A stretch of 64,000 nucleotides of DNA from Streptomyces caniferus (GTDB taxonomy: Bacteria > Actinomycetota > Actinomycetes > Streptomycetales > Streptomycetaceae): positions 744,001 through 808,000 of the forward strand of contig NZ_BLIN01000003.1 in the NCBI RefSeq assembly GCF_009811555.1. The letters are read 5' to 3'. The notes below the pieces were generated by a model. That model was not told where the DNA came from and searched no databases. It saw only the letters and a list, made by a program, of their open reading frames with translations. Positions 40,339-49,167 of this stretch are shown here, one piece after another; within the stretch, counting starts at the first letter, position 1, and the number at the start of each line of letters is the position of its first letter. Both the position numbers and the translations under genes were made by a program.

Positions 40339-41079
40339 TCACACCGAACGGGCCTCCGGGCGCCGGGCGAGAAATACGAACTCCCGGCCCGGACGGTCAG
40401 GAGCGTCGCGCACGTCGTCGATCACATACCCCTGCGCGCTCAGGTCCGCCTCGACCTCTTCCCGCTCACGGAAGCGCAACGTCGAATCCGAGGTCAGCAC
40501 CTGCCCGTCCGCAGCGAAGGTGTAGGTCCAGCGGAACGTCACCAGCGGCCCCCGCACGTCGGTCACCTCGACCCAGCTCTCGACCGCGCCGACGTCCGGG
40601 ATCTCCGTCACCTGGTACGAGTCCCGGCGGTTCCATTCCTCCCAGGCCCGTCCGGCCGGATCGCGGGTCTCGAACACCAGCCGCCCGCCCGGCCGCAAGG
40701 CTTCGTATGCCCTGCGCAGCGTCTCCCGCCAGCTCTTCGGACCGACGATGGCCTGGGCCACGTTCGCCGTCATGGTCGCCAGGTCGACCTGCAGCGGCGG
40801 GAGCGCGGTCGCGTCACCGCAGATCCAACGCACCCGTTCAGCGCCCGGCTTGCCCTGGGCCACGCCGAGGGACGCCTCGTCGGGGTCGACCCCGACCACC
40901 TCGACCCCTCGATCGGCCAGGAGCAGGGCGAGGACTCCCGTCCCGCAGCCGATGTCCAGCACCCGCCGTGCGGCGAACTCCTCCGCCATGCGGACGTACA
41001 CGTCGAGATCGCTGCGGTCAGGGTCGAGCGGGTCATAGATCGCGGCGAGCCGTGGTTGCCCGAAGCACTCATCAGCCAT
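40339..41079 (-). CDS. Class I SAM-dependent methyltransferase
   Basis: A 246-residue methyltransferase. The SAM-binding motif I is RRVLDIGCGTGVLALLLADR, followed by EVVGVDPDEASLGVAQ (motif II acidic residue) and the WICGDATALPPLQVDLATM loop. AYEALRPGGRLVFETRDP is motif III. The C-terminal part is beta-rich and probably binds the substrate. ATG 41079 starts MADECFGQPRLAAIYD, matching the usual beginning of this group. Substrate cannot be told. It is convergent with the DUF2470 gene and stands alone. Confidence 0.9.
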   Translation of the reverse strand: MADECFGQPRLAAIYDPLDPDRSDLDVYVRMAEEFAARRVLDIGCGTGVLALLLADRGVEVVGVDPDEASLGVAQGKPGAERVRWICGDATALPPLQVDLATMTANVAQAIVGPKSWRETLRRAYEALRPGGRLVFETRDPAGRAWEEWNRRDSYQVTEIPDVGAVESWVEVTDVRGPLVTFRWTYTFAADGQVLTSDSTLRFREREEVEADLSAQGYVIDDVRDAPDRPGREFVFLARRPEARSV

Positions 41080-41609
41080 GCGGTCGACGGTAGGCGGCGC
41101 CTGCTCCGCGGCTCCACTCAGTTTTGCGGCGGTCCCGGTGCTGTGTGCCGTACCCGGGGCCGTGCGCGGCACGCCTCACCGCACCGCCGACGCCAAGCCG
41201 CTGATGGCGCCCCGACTCGCGATCATGCGCCCCGTCCCCTCCGCCGACATCCGCTCCTGACCAGCAGGTCTCGGACTCGGCCACGCATCGCACTCCGTCA
41301 CGAAACCGGCTCCGGTGACGGATCGGAGCGAAGAACCGCGCCCGAGTGACGACGGTGACGCGGCTCCTTGGCCCGCCTGTTCCGGCCGCGGGCCCCGGGT
41401 CTGTACCCGCTGCCACCGGCCGACCGCCGAACCCGCACGTCAGGCCACGCGAGCGGTGGTTCCGCCGGCACCCCGTTGCGGCACACGACAGGCGGGCCGC
41501 CCGGGCCTGGTACTCACCGGCGTCACGCGGGGGTCACGCCGGATCCACGCCTCGGTCATGGCAGGGACTCCACGCTGGGGTGCACCCACGCCCCTGAGGA
41601 GGAGGCATC
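41080..41609. other. Divergent intergenic region, 530 bases
   Basis: Between the methyltransferase start and the secreted Gly/Thr/Ala protein. Nothing gene-like is supported. Only GAGGAGGAGG (41597-41606) stands out as the ribosome-binding site of the next gene. Confidence 0.4.
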
Positions 41610-42362
41610 ATGCAGAACATCCGGAAGCGCATACCCCACGTGATCGGCGCGTCTGTCCTGGCCGTGACGCTCACCGGAACGCTCGGTGCGATCAGCGCAG
41701 CCGGCGCTGATGCATCGCCTGCCAAGGCGACGGCGCAGTCGGCACAGTCGTCGAAGCAGGCACCCTCGGTGCGCTGTCTGTCGGTCCGCTTCAACAGGAG
41801 GACCGGAAAGCTCATCAAGTTCCCGCCGAACTGCACGGTGGGCAGGTTCGTCGGAGGACGCACCGGAGGCACCACAACCGGAGCCACAACAACAGGCGCG
41901 ACCACCACCACAACAGGCACCACGAGCACGACCGGTGCGACCACGACCGGCGCGACCACCACCACAACGGGCGCCACCAGCACGACCGGTGCCACCACGA
42001 CCGGCGCCACGACGGGCGGAGCCGGCGGCACGACCGGTGCCACCACCACCGGCGCCACGACCGGCGGAGCCGGCGGAACGACCGGCGCCACCACGACCGG
42101 CGCCACCATTGGCGGAGGCGGCGGCACTACGGGCGCCACCACGACCGGTGCCACGATCGGTGGCCGGGTCGGCGGCACGACCGGTGCGACCACGACCGGC
42201 GCCACGACCGGCGGAGCCGGCGGAACGACCGGCGCCACCACGACCGGCGCGACCACCGGCGGAGCCGGCGGGACCACCGGTGCCACCACCACCGGCGCCA
42301 CGATCGGCGGGCTCCTCGGCGGCACCACCGCTGCCACCACGACCGGTGCCACCACCGGCTGA
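41610..42362 (+). CDS. Secreted low-complexity Gly/Thr/Ala repeat protein
   Basis: A 250-residue exported protein. A signal peptide (cleavage near residue 35, GADA-SP) is followed by a 45-residue segment with two Cys (VRCLSVRFNRRTGKL and FPPNCTVGRF). From about residue 85 to the end it is made almost only of Gly, Thr and Ala, in repeating units such as GGTTGATTTGATTGGAG. There is no sortase signal, transmembrane helix or known domain. The DNA is correspondingly repetitive, with a period of about 45 bases. Such a chain would be extended, heavily Thr-rich and a possible O-glycosylation target. GAGGAGGAGG precedes ATG 41610. It ends 154 bases before the convergent HTTM gene. Confidence 0.82.
   Translation: MQNIRKRIPHVIGASVLAVTLTGTLGAISAAGADASPAKATAQSAQSSKQAPSVRCLSVRFNRRTGKLIKFPPNCTVGRFVGGRTGGTTTGATTTGATTTTTGTTSTTGATTTGATTTTTGATSTTGATTTGATTGGAGGTTGATTTGATTGGAGGTTGATTTGATIGGGGGTTGATTTGATIGGRVGGTTGATTTGATTGGAGGTTGATTTGATTGGAGGTTGATTTGATIGGLLGGTTAATTTGATTG
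41855..42355 (+). repeat. Low-complexity coding repeat, about 45-base period
   Basis: Tandem, imperfect copies of a GGCGGCACGACCGGTGCCAC-type unit encode the GGTTGATTTGAT repeats of the secreted protein. Copies differ at synonymous and a few non-synonymous sites (Ile, Leu, Arg and Val interruptions), which argues for selection on composition. Confidence 0.85.
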
Positions 42363-42391
42363 AACCATCCCGCACTGATCTGAACCCGCAT

Positions 42392-42447
42392 GGTCCCTCC
42401 GGCGGTTCGTGCCCGCCATGAGCCGAGCCGATACCGCCGGAGGGACC
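42392..42447. terminator. Long-stem hairpin between the repeat protein and the HTTM gene
   Basis: GGTCCCTCCGGCGGT (42392-42406) and its exact complement (42433-42447) form a perfect 15-base stem with a 26-base loop. It lies 30 bases after the repeat-protein stop and 70 bases before the end of the convergent HTTM gene. Confidence 0.7.
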
Positions 42448-42516
42448 GTTCACCATTGCCTGCGGGGATGACGGCGAGCGGGCGGGGCCGCGACACGGCC
42501 CGCGTCGGTCAGGTGG

Positions 42517-43743
42517 TCACACCCGGGCCCGCACGTCAGGCCGCGGTGGGGCTTTGTTGCGACGGCGTCGCCCGGTGATGCGGTCCCGCGCGGCGGCAGC
42601 CTTGCCACCGACCCACCGCAGGGCGTTGGTCGGCATGAAGACCATGTCCGCGAAGACCATCGCCATCGAGAAGAACGGCAAGCCGCAGATCACTGCGATC
42701 GTCGCGTGTTCGGTGATCAAGATCGCGAGCAGTACGTTCTTCACCCGGCGGTTGAGGAGGGCGAACGGGAACGCGACTTGGGCGAACACCGTGCCGTAGG
42801 TGATCAGCGTGACGATCATGGAGCGGCTGTCGAGCGCCGAGGACAGCGGGACCCACGGGCTGAAGTAGTTCAGATGGAGCGGGTAGTGCAGCGCGGTTCC
42901 GTCCTGCCAGCGCGGGCCCTGGATCTTGTACCAGCCGGCCGTGGCGTAGAGCAGGCAGACCTGGGCCGCGATCACCAGCATCGCCGAGTTGTGGACGAGG
43001 TTGGCGACGACGTCGAACACCGCCCGCACCTCGGAGAAACGACTGCGAACCGACCAGAACCACAGGGCCTGGACCACCCACAGTCCCCAGAGGATCAGGA
43101 CCCAGCTCAACGGGATGTCGGCGAAGCCCGTCACTTCTGCGAGCGCGAGGCCCAAGCCGCAGACCACCCACAGGGTCACACTCACCGCATTGCTGCCGTC
43201 CCCGCCCAACGTCGCGGCGCGCGACCGCCGTCGTGCGTCCAACGACCAGACCTGCCCGCACCGCGTGAGCACCAAGTAGCTCGCCATCAGGTGGATGAGG
43301 GTGTCACCGCCGTCGCCCAGGAGGACGTTGCGGTTCAGGAGCGACAACACCCCGACCATGAACAGCAATGACATGGTGCGGGTGTGCCACCCCACGAGCA
43401 GCAGCAGGCACGCGACGATCGTCCCGTGGTAGACCAGCTCGAACCACAGCCTGTCGTTCGACCACAACAGCACGGTGAACGCCTTGTTCGACGCGACGAG
43501 GCGGTGGGCCAGGTCGAATCCCCACGGGCTGGTGGTGCCGTACAGCTCCAGCCGGTGCGGCCACTCGCGGAGGAGATAGAGCCCGAAGGTCAGCGCGAAG
43601 CCGATCCGGACGATCGCGGCCTGGTAGGGCGCGAGTGCCGCACCCGTGACCTTGTTCAGTCCCCTGGCGATCGCCGTATCGAGCTTGGTGCCCATGCCCT
43701 TGAAGGGGGAATGCGCCCGGGCCATGTCCTTCTCGACGCTCAC
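42517..43743 (-). CDS. HTTM-domain (vitamin K-dependent gamma-carboxylase-like) membrane protein
   Basis: A 408-residue integral membrane protein with about eight helices. The HTTM domain (residues 40-310) shows YQAAIVRIGFALTFGLYLLR, TRTMSLLFMVGVLSLLNRNV, LGDGGDTLIHLMASYLVLTR and CLLYATAGWYKIQGPRWQDG with the following YPLHLNYFSPWVP. These are the hallmarks shared with vitamin K-dependent gamma-carboxylase. A strongly basic tail (RDRITGRRRRNK) ends it. GTG 43743 has AAAAAGGAG at five bases and overlaps the stop of the DUF5819 gene by four bases. The DUF5819-HTTM pair is a recurring two-gene unit in actinomycetes with no known function. Confidence 0.92.
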   Translation of the reverse strand: MSVEKDMARAHSPFKGMGTKLDTAIARGLNKVTGAALAPYQAAIVRIGFALTFGLYLLREWPHRLELYGTTSPWGFDLAHRLVASNKAFTVLLWSNDRLWFELVYHGTIVACLLLLVGWHTRTMSLLFMVGVLSLLNRNVLLGDGGDTLIHLMASYLVLTRCGQVWSLDARRRSRAATLGGDGSNAVSVTLWVVCGLGLALAEVTGFADIPLSWVLILWGLWVVQALWFWSVRSRFSEVRAVFDVVANLVHNSAMLVIAAQVCLLYATAGWYKIQGPRWQDGTALHYPLHLNYFSPWVPLSSALDSRSMIVTLITYGTVFAQVAFPFALLNRRVKNVLLAILITEHATIAVICGLPFFSMAMVFADMVFMPTNALRWVGGKAAAARDRITGRRRRNKAPPRPDVRARV

Positions 43744-44462
43744 TGGAACTCCTTTTTGGAGACCGGCCACCACGGAAGCACCTGGTAGGTCGTCCTGGTG
43801 TCGACCTGCTCAGTACTCCACTTCGGCGGAACGATCGGGGTGTTCGACGCGTAGATCTGCACCTTGACCACCTGGCCGCCGTCGACCCGCGGCCCGATCC
43901 GGTGTGCCGCGATCCGGCGCACATAGGCCTCGGAGAGCTCGCCCCGCAGACCGAGCGGTTTTCCCTTTTCGTCGTGCGACCTGTTGTAGAAGTCCCAGGC
44001 CTGGCGAAGCATGTTCTGGTGCGCGTGGCTGGGCGCGGGGTTGTCCCGGATCTTTTCGATGTCCTGGGCGGTCATGGCCACCCAGTTCGTCAAGCGTTTG
44101 GACCCGTCGCCGAATTTGACCTCGGCGCGCGCGTACACAGCGATGTTCTGCTGGAGCGGGTTCGGGGCGAAGAGCTGCCAGTTCTGGTCGAACTCCGGGT
44201 AGACATAGCCGTTGACCAGCCCGCCGTACTCCCTGCTGATGGCGTTCGACGGGGCGACGAACAGGAAGACCAGGGTCAGGTGGAGCAGCACACCGATCGC
44301 CGCCACCACGATGGTCACCATGATCACGATCCGGGACGGCAGCGACCAGGATCCGTTCGGCGCGGGCGGCAGCCCACGGATGGCGGGGGACTCTCCAGGT
44401 GCCTGGCTTTCGCCGCTGCTTTCCGAGCCGGTCTCGACCGAGGCTGCCTCGCGTGGCTCCAC
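43740..44462 (-). CDS. DUF5819 family membrane-anchored protein
   Basis: A 240-residue protein. A Ser/Glu/Pro-rich cytoplasmic N-terminus (1-42), one membrane helix (IVIMVTIVVAAIGVLLHLTL, about 45-70), and a 165-residue extracytoplasmic domain: YVYPEFDQNWQLFAPNPLQQ, YARAEVKFGDG, LTNWVAMTAQDIEKIR and VQIYASNTPIVPPKW. The 'F-x-Q-N-W-x-L-F-A-P-N-P' motif is the DUF5819 signature. GTG 44462 has GGAG at four bases. It is the first gene of a coupled pair with the HTTM protein. The partner domain may present or recognise the substrate of the carboxylase-like protein; that is a hypothesis. Confidence 0.9.
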   Translation of the reverse strand: MEPREAASVETGSESSGESQAPGESPAIRGLPPAPNGSWSLPSRIVIMVTIVVAAIGVLLHLTLVFLFVAPSNAISREYGGLVNGYVYPEFDQNWQLFAPNPLQQNIAVYARAEVKFGDGSKRLTNWVAMTAQDIEKIRDNPAPSHAHQNMLRQAWDFYNRSHDEKGKPLGLRGELSEAYVRRIAAHRIGPRVDGGQVVKVQIYASNTPIVPPKWSTEQVDTRTTYQVLPWWPVSKKEFQ

Positions 44463-45310
44463 AATGCTCCCCCGATCACGGGTCCGGGCTTTCAGCGAAT
44501 TGCTGCGGATTACTGCGGATCACCTGGCTATTGATCAGATCACCGCATCTGAAATGAGAGTAAGTGCGCCGATTGCCGCACAAACACTCTATTGAGCCGA
44601 ATGGTTGATGAGGCGTTCCCTGGCCGGGCATCTGCGCAGGTCAAGAGCGCGGGAGGCGCCGGTACGCCCGGCCAGGGGGCGGCCGACCAGGGGGCGGCCC
44701 CGTTCTGCATCACGGAAGCGGGCGGGCGCTGCCCGCGCGGCGCTGCCCGGTCGACCGCGGGGCCACGTCGGAGAAGGCCGCGCAGTCCATAGCGGTCGCC
44801 AGGATCAGCGACCGGCCCCTCCTCGCTGCCCTCCTCGCCCCGCCGGAGGCCGGACCGCACGCCCTCCTGGCCGGCCGCAGCACCCTTCATCAGGCACCCG
44901 ACGCCCCCCGAGGACTCCGCGATCACCCGGATGGGCTGACGAAACGGCGCACTTTCCGCGCCGCTACGCAACAGTGGAACGACAGCGGCAGTGGAACGAC
45001 AGGCAGACGCGACAGAGGACACCAACCGGCCTCTCCGCCTCCGGCCCGGCAGCAGCGGTCGCAACCGTGGCGCACCGCTCGACGCCGAAGGAACAACCGG
45101 GGACCCGGACGCAGAAGCGGCACCGAAGCGTCGGAGGAGCGGCAGTGCCACATGACTCAGTGGCCGGGGCTCGCACGGGATGCGTCGAGCCTCGACCACT
45201 TCGCCAGGCACTTCACGGACCGCTTCGCCGACCCGCTTCGTACCGGATGCGCACGGCACCCCTCGGCGGCCCCGGCAGGAATCCGTCCCTGCCGGGGCCG
45301 CCACGGAGAG
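44463..45310. other. Intergenic region, 848 bases
   Basis: No gene is supported. 44490-44600 is AT-richer and contains direct repeats (TGCGGATTAC and TGCGGATCAC; GGTGATC twice on the minus strand). It is the likely promoter region of the DUF5819-HTTM operon. Around 44750-44940 one plus-strand frame has GC-rich third positions (KAAQSIAVARISDRPLLAAL and after), perhaps a relic. A 14-base direct repeat CAGTGGAACGACAG occurs twice near 44970-45000. Confidence 0.45.
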
Positions 45311-46081
45311 TCACCAGAGGGAGCCCGGCCGCTGCAGCCCGTCCACCAGGTGGCAGAGCCGTGGTGTGGGGCGGAGTCCGAGTTCGTCGCGGAGACGATG
45401 TGTGTAGCGTTCGAACTCGTCCAGCGCCTCGGACGGGTTGCCTTCCGCCAGGTGGGCGCGGATCAGCGAAGCCTGGCTGCTCTCGCGCAACGGATTCGCT
45501 TGGACCGCCGCGTGGGCGGCCGCCACCGCCCCGGCGAATTGCTTCGTGTCGATGAAGGCGCCCGCCAGTGCCTCCAGGGCATGGAGTCGAAGCTGCTGCC
45601 ATTGCTCCGCCTCGCGCAGGGCCCACTCGTCGTACCAGCCGGGCAGTAGGTCGTCGGAGAGTTGGTCGACGGTCGCCGCATTGATATCGAGGTCCTCGAC
45701 CGGGACACCAGGGTCGAGTATGCGCTGGGCCAACGACCGGGCGTGGTACAGGTCGACGGTGACCTTGCGCGCCAGCCGTACCTCGGTAGGGCAGACGTCC
45801 AGGGCTTTTCTGCCGATGCCGCGCAGGCGAGAGAGCGCCGACCGCAGATTCGCGTACGCACTCTGCTCGCATGCCTCGGGCCACAGGGTCCCGGCGACCA
45901 GCGAGCGGGGTACAGCGGCACGGCCGTTGAGCGCGATGAACGCGAGGAGCCGTTTCGAGCCGACTGGAACCGTTACCGGGACGTCGCCCACCACAAGGTC
46001 GAAACCGCCGAGAAGAGCGATGTGCACGGACGGCCTGCTGCTCGCAGGTGGCCAGGAGAAAATCAGGTCATCTGAGCTCAT
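45311..46081 (-). CDS. SARP-family (AfsR/DnrI/RedD-type) regulator with BTAD domain
   Basis: A 256-residue regulator of the Streptomyces antibiotic regulatory protein group. Residues about 20-95 form the OmpR-like winged helix: VHIALLGGFDLVVGDVPVTV, SKRLLAFIALNGRAAVPRSL, TLWPEACEQSAYANLRSALS. The rest is the BTAD (bacterial transcriptional activation) domain: LPGWYDEWALREAEQWQQLR, LHALEALAGAFIDTKQFAGA, ANPLRESSQASLIRAHLAEG, SEALDEFERYTHRLRDELGL. It has no AfsR-like ATPase. ATG 46081 lacks a clear ribosome-binding site and may be leaderless. SARPs usually activate nearby clusters; here the neighbours are IPT/TIG repeat proteins, not biosynthetic genes. Confidence 0.9.
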   Translation of the reverse strand: MSSDDLIFSWPPASSRPSVHIALLGGFDLVVGDVPVTVPVGSKRLLAFIALNGRAAVPRSLVAGTLWPEACEQSAYANLRSALSRLRGIGRKALDVCPTEVRLARKVTVDLYHARSLAQRILDPGVPVEDLDINAATVDQLSDDLLPGWYDEWALREAEQWQQLRLHALEALAGAFIDTKQFAGAVAAAHAAVQANPLRESSQASLIRAHLAEGNPSEALDEFERYTHRLRDELGLRPTPRLCHLVDGLQRPGSLW

Positions 46082-46871
46082 GGCTGTCGATCGCGGAGGG
46101 GGCCGGCCTGTACGGCGCACGCCGCCCTGCCGCGCTCCCGATGTTCGAGGTTCGCAATCATCTGTGCACCTCCCACAAACACATGTTGCGCTGCCCATGG
46201 AGGGTTGTCGAATTGTTCCAATTCGGCCGAGACATTCCGCGTGCGGCAACTGGGCGCGCCCGCCCTGCGATGGCACATGGGCCCGCATGTGGGAACCAGC
46301 TCTTCGGCACCCGCGAGGCCGGCCCTGCGTGGCGCGCGTGAAAGGCCGGCCGACCCCATGCACAGAACCTGGCGGTCAGCCACTCGGCGACGCAACCGGG
46401 CCGCTTCCAGCAGTCACAAAGAGGCGCATGACCTGGGCCGACACCGGGTTGGACGATTTTCGCCCCGCCGCACGGGCGTTGGGTCCGGGCGCCGCACACC
46501 GACCCCACGATGCGCACATGACCGATGACGGGAGGCAACGGCGGGTCGATCGGCTTTACGGAGGCTTTGCATACCGTGACGCGCCCATCGAAGGGGGCAT
46601 CGGATCGACACGACGGACGCCGGGTCACTGGGGCGACACCGCGGACACCTCTCGCCGCTCCCCCGCCCCGCCCCGCGCCGCATGGAACCACCTTCGGCCT
46701 CACCATCGACGGGATGAACTCACGCCAGACCGAGAATTATTGACGAGTGGTCACCATTACGTCGTCACCACTACCAGGACGCTCAAGGGCCCGCGACAGC
46801 AGGGCATCACTCCCCATGTCCAGGCGGCGGAACGCCACGCCCCTGCTCCTCGGCGTGGGGTGCCCGTCCCC
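46082..46871. other. Intergenic region, 790 bases
   Basis: Upstream of the SARP gene and downstream of the broken IPT/TIG gene. No gene is seen. It contains an AT-rich palindrome (46209-46225) and a further AT-richer stretch at 46720-46770. Confidence 0.45.
46209..46225. promoter_or_regulatory. AT-rich palindrome CGAATTG-TTC-CAATTCG upstream of the SARP gene
   Basis: A perfect 7-base inverted repeat around three bases, in a 72% GC region, 128 bases upstream of the SARP start codon. Its composition and symmetry suit a repressor or activator site. The cognate protein is unknown. Confidence 0.5.
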
Positions 46872-47604
46872 TCACCCGAGCAGATGGAGGAACACCCCGG
46901 GTGCGGTGGCGCTGCCGCCTGTGGTGGTGACCGTGATGCTGACCGCGCCCAAGGAGTGGGCGGGGGCGATGGCTGCGACTTGGGTGGCGGACAGGACGGC
47001 GAACGTGGCGGGAACGCCGCCGAAGGTCACACCGGTGGTCGTCGACAGGTCGGTGCCCGTGATGCCGACGAGTGTGCCGCCCGCGGGAAGGCCCGTCAGC
47101 GGACTGAAGCCGGTGGCGGTCGGCGGGCCCACGAAGCGGAAGGGGTCGGAGGTGGTGTCGGTGCCGCCCTGGGCGGTGACGGCCAACGACACGACTCCGG
47201 CCGCATGAGCGGGGCTCACGACGGTGAGTTCGCTGTCGGACACGACCGTCGGTGTCACATTCGTCGCGCCGAATGCCACGGACGTGGCGGTGTCGAGGCC
47301 GCGTCCGGTCAGGGTGACCGTCGCGCCGCCCGCCACGGGCCCGGACGACGGTGAGACGGCGAGGACTACGGGTGGGGGGAGGTAGTAGAAGGGCACCGGG
47401 TTGCTTGCCCCCTGGTGTGCGCACCGTGGCGTCGACCACACCGGCCCCCGAGGGGAGGACCACCGATACGGAAGTGGGCGTATTGGCCGTGATGGCGGCC
47501 TACTTGGTCCCGAAGAACACAGCGGTGGCGTCTGTCAGGCCGGTGCCGGTGAAGGTCACCGCGGACCCACCGCCGGTGGACCCCTGGTCCGGACTGATCG
47601 GCAT
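46872..47604 (-). pseudogene. Broken IPT/TIG-repeat protein gene
   Basis: ATG 47604 opens MPISPDQGSTGGGSAVTFTG and reaches GTGLTDATAVFFGTK, where a TAG stop interrupts. The frame continues as AAITANTPTSVSVVLPSGAG and VVDATVRTPGG, then an extra base shifts it. The next frame resumes as SNPVPFYYLPPPVVLAVSPS and carries two more IPT/TIG repeats (SSGPVAGGATVTLTGRGLD; LTGLPAGGTLVGITGTDLS) to the stop at 46872. The original product would have had three IPT/TIG (Ig-like) domains, about 240 residues. Two independent lesions make a sequencing error less likely than true decay. From the frameshift on, a 189-codon fragment remains open and could still be translated from an internal start. Confidence 0.8.
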
Positions 47605-48057
47605 GTCGCCACCCCGCCCTCTGCGTTGGTGAAACCCTTGAAAACGCCTGCCGTCTACCAGTTACGCAGGGAACGCGACCCGTGGCGAGAGAGCCCCTCC
47701 CTCTTCACCCGGATAGCGCAGCCGAGGCCGGGTGACGTCACACGGCCGGCAGCGTCGGCAGCACACGGTTGGTCCCAAGTCCGCTGTGTTGTAACGGAGT
47801 TGGACGTGACAGGACGGCGTGCACTTTGCGCTACGGCGCTGACAACTCCCGCCACAGCGCCGGCAGCTCCTGTCACAGCACTGACAGCCCCCGTCGCAGC
47901 ACTGACGGTGCCCTGCCGCCGACTCCTTACGAGCCGGCGACAGGGTGTGGATCGGACTGGCCGGGGGACGGCGCGTCATGGCACCGCTCGACGCGTCACG
48001 GCGGAAGCGGGCCGCGGGCCGTGACTGCTCCGGGCGGGCCGGCGGAAGGGGGGCCGC
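47605..48057. other. Intergenic region, 453 bases
   Basis: Between the broken and the intact IPT/TIG genes. It contains four diverged tandem copies of a 21-base unit (47836-47919). No gene is supported. Confidence 0.45.
47836..47919. repeat. Diverged 21-base tandem repeat, four units
   Basis: Four successive 21-base units sharing the pattern GC(G/A)C(T/C)G(A/G)CA-(A/G)C(T/C)CC. The period is a multiple of three and one plus-strand frame reads ALTTPATAPAAPVTALTAP, but no start or ribosome-binding site is present. Confidence 0.6.
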
Positions 48058-49167
48058 TTACACGTAGGTGTATCCGCCGGCAGCCAGCGCGCTGCCGCCC
48101 GGTGTGGTGACCACGACGGGGACGTTGCCGAGCGGTCCGGCCGGGGTGAAGCCGACCAGCGCCGTACCCGACGCATTGACCGAAACACCCGTCGCCGCAA
48201 CCCCGTTGAACGTCACCACCGCCCCACCCAGATTGCTCCCCACGATCACAAACGCCGTACCACCCGCCGCGCTGCCCGACGACGGCGTCAGCGACATCAC
48301 CACAGGCGGAGACGGTGCCGTGTAGGTGTATCCACCGGCGACCAGGGCGCTGCCCGCCGCCGTGGTGACGACGACGGGAACGTTCCCGAGCGGTCCCGCC
48401 GGGGTGAAGCCGACCAGCGCCGTACCCGACGCATTGACCGAAACACCCGTCGCCGCAACCCCGTTGAACGTCACCACCGCCCCACCCAGATTGCTCCCCA
48501 CGATCACAAACGCCGTACCACCCGTCGTACTGCCCGACGACGGCGTCAGCGACGTCACCACGGGCGGCGGCGCCGTGTACGTGTACCCACCGGCGACGGT
48601 GGTGCTCCCGGCCGGTGTGGTGACGACGACCGGGACGTTGCCGACCGGCCCGGACGGCGTGACACCGGTGAGCACCGTGCCCATGGCGTTGATGGACACT
48701 CCGGTGGCCGGCACCCCGTTGAAGGTGACCGTCGCGCCGGTGAGGTTGGTGCCGATGATGGCGAACGCCGTGCCGCCGGCCGTGGGCCCGCTGTTGGGTA
48801 CGAGAGTGGTGACCGTCGGGCCGCTGGGCGGGGTGACGGTGTAGGTGTAGCTCACCGAGTTGGTGTTGCCTCTCGGTGTGGTGGCGATGATCTGGACGGT
48901 GCCCGCTGTGTGCGGGGGCGCGATGACGGTGACCGAGCCGCCGGAAGGGTCCTGGGTGACGATGGTGGCGGGGATGCCGCCGAAGGTGACCTGGCTGGTG
49001 CCCTGCAGACCCGCTCCGGTGAGCAGGACCGTATTTCCTCCGGTGGTCGGCCCCGAGTTCGGAATGGCTTCGTAGAGCCGGGGGTATCTGGGCCAGTTAC
49101 CCCCGTCCCCGCCGGGCCAGGAGCCCGAGGACTGCGGAGTTTCTTGCTGCGATATGGCTGCGGACAT
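48058..49167 (-). CDS. IPT/TIG-repeat protein (four Ig-like domains)
   Basis: A 369-residue protein of four IPT/TIG (Ig-like, plexin-type) repeats of about 85 residues after a 45-residue Ser/Gly/Trp-containing head. Each repeat starts with a PNSGPTTGG- or PSSGSTTGG-type turn, continues with VTFNGVPATGVSINA, and ends in VPVVVTTPAGSTTVAGGYTY. Repeats three and four are nearly identical. No signal peptide, lipobox or membrane helix is visible, which is unusual for a fold mostly found in surface proteins. ATG 49167 is preferred over 49206 because GGGAGA precedes it. A possible promoter (TTGATT, 17 bases, TATCGG on the minus strand near 49338-49310) lies about 145 bases upstream. It is near the SARP gene in the same direction. 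Confidence 0.88.
   Translation of the reverse strand: MSAAISQQETPQSSGSWPGGDGGNWPRYPRLYEAIPNSGPTTGGNTVLLTGAGLQGTSQVTFGGIPATIVTQDPSGGSVTVIAPPHTAGTVQIIATTPRGNTNSVSYTYTVTPPSGPTVTTLVPNSGPTAGGTAFAIIGTNLTGATVTFNGVPATGVSINAMGTVLTGVTPSGPVGNVPVVVTTPAGSTTVAGGYTYTAPPPVVTSLTPSSGSTTGGTAFVIVGSNLGGAVVTFNGVAATGVSVNASGTALVGFTPAGPLGNVPVVVTTAAGSALVAGGYTYTAPSPPVVMSLTPSSGSAAGGTAFVIVGSNLGGAVVTFNGVAATGVSVNASGTALVGFTPAGPLGNVPVVVTTPGGSALAAGGYTYV
48143..48525 (-). repeat. 258-base direct repeat within the IPT/TIG gene
   Basis: About 120 bases beginning at 48143 recur without visible change at 48401, an offset of 258 bases or 86 codons. The match covers most of IPT/TIG repeats four and three. Identity at synonymous sites indicates a recent duplication or gene conversion. 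Confidence 0.85.

Noticed and set aside
45152..45649. Plus-strand frame opposite the SARP gene and its downstream gap
   Set aside because: Most of it is antisense to the BTAD domain; no ribosome-binding site and no homology I recognise.
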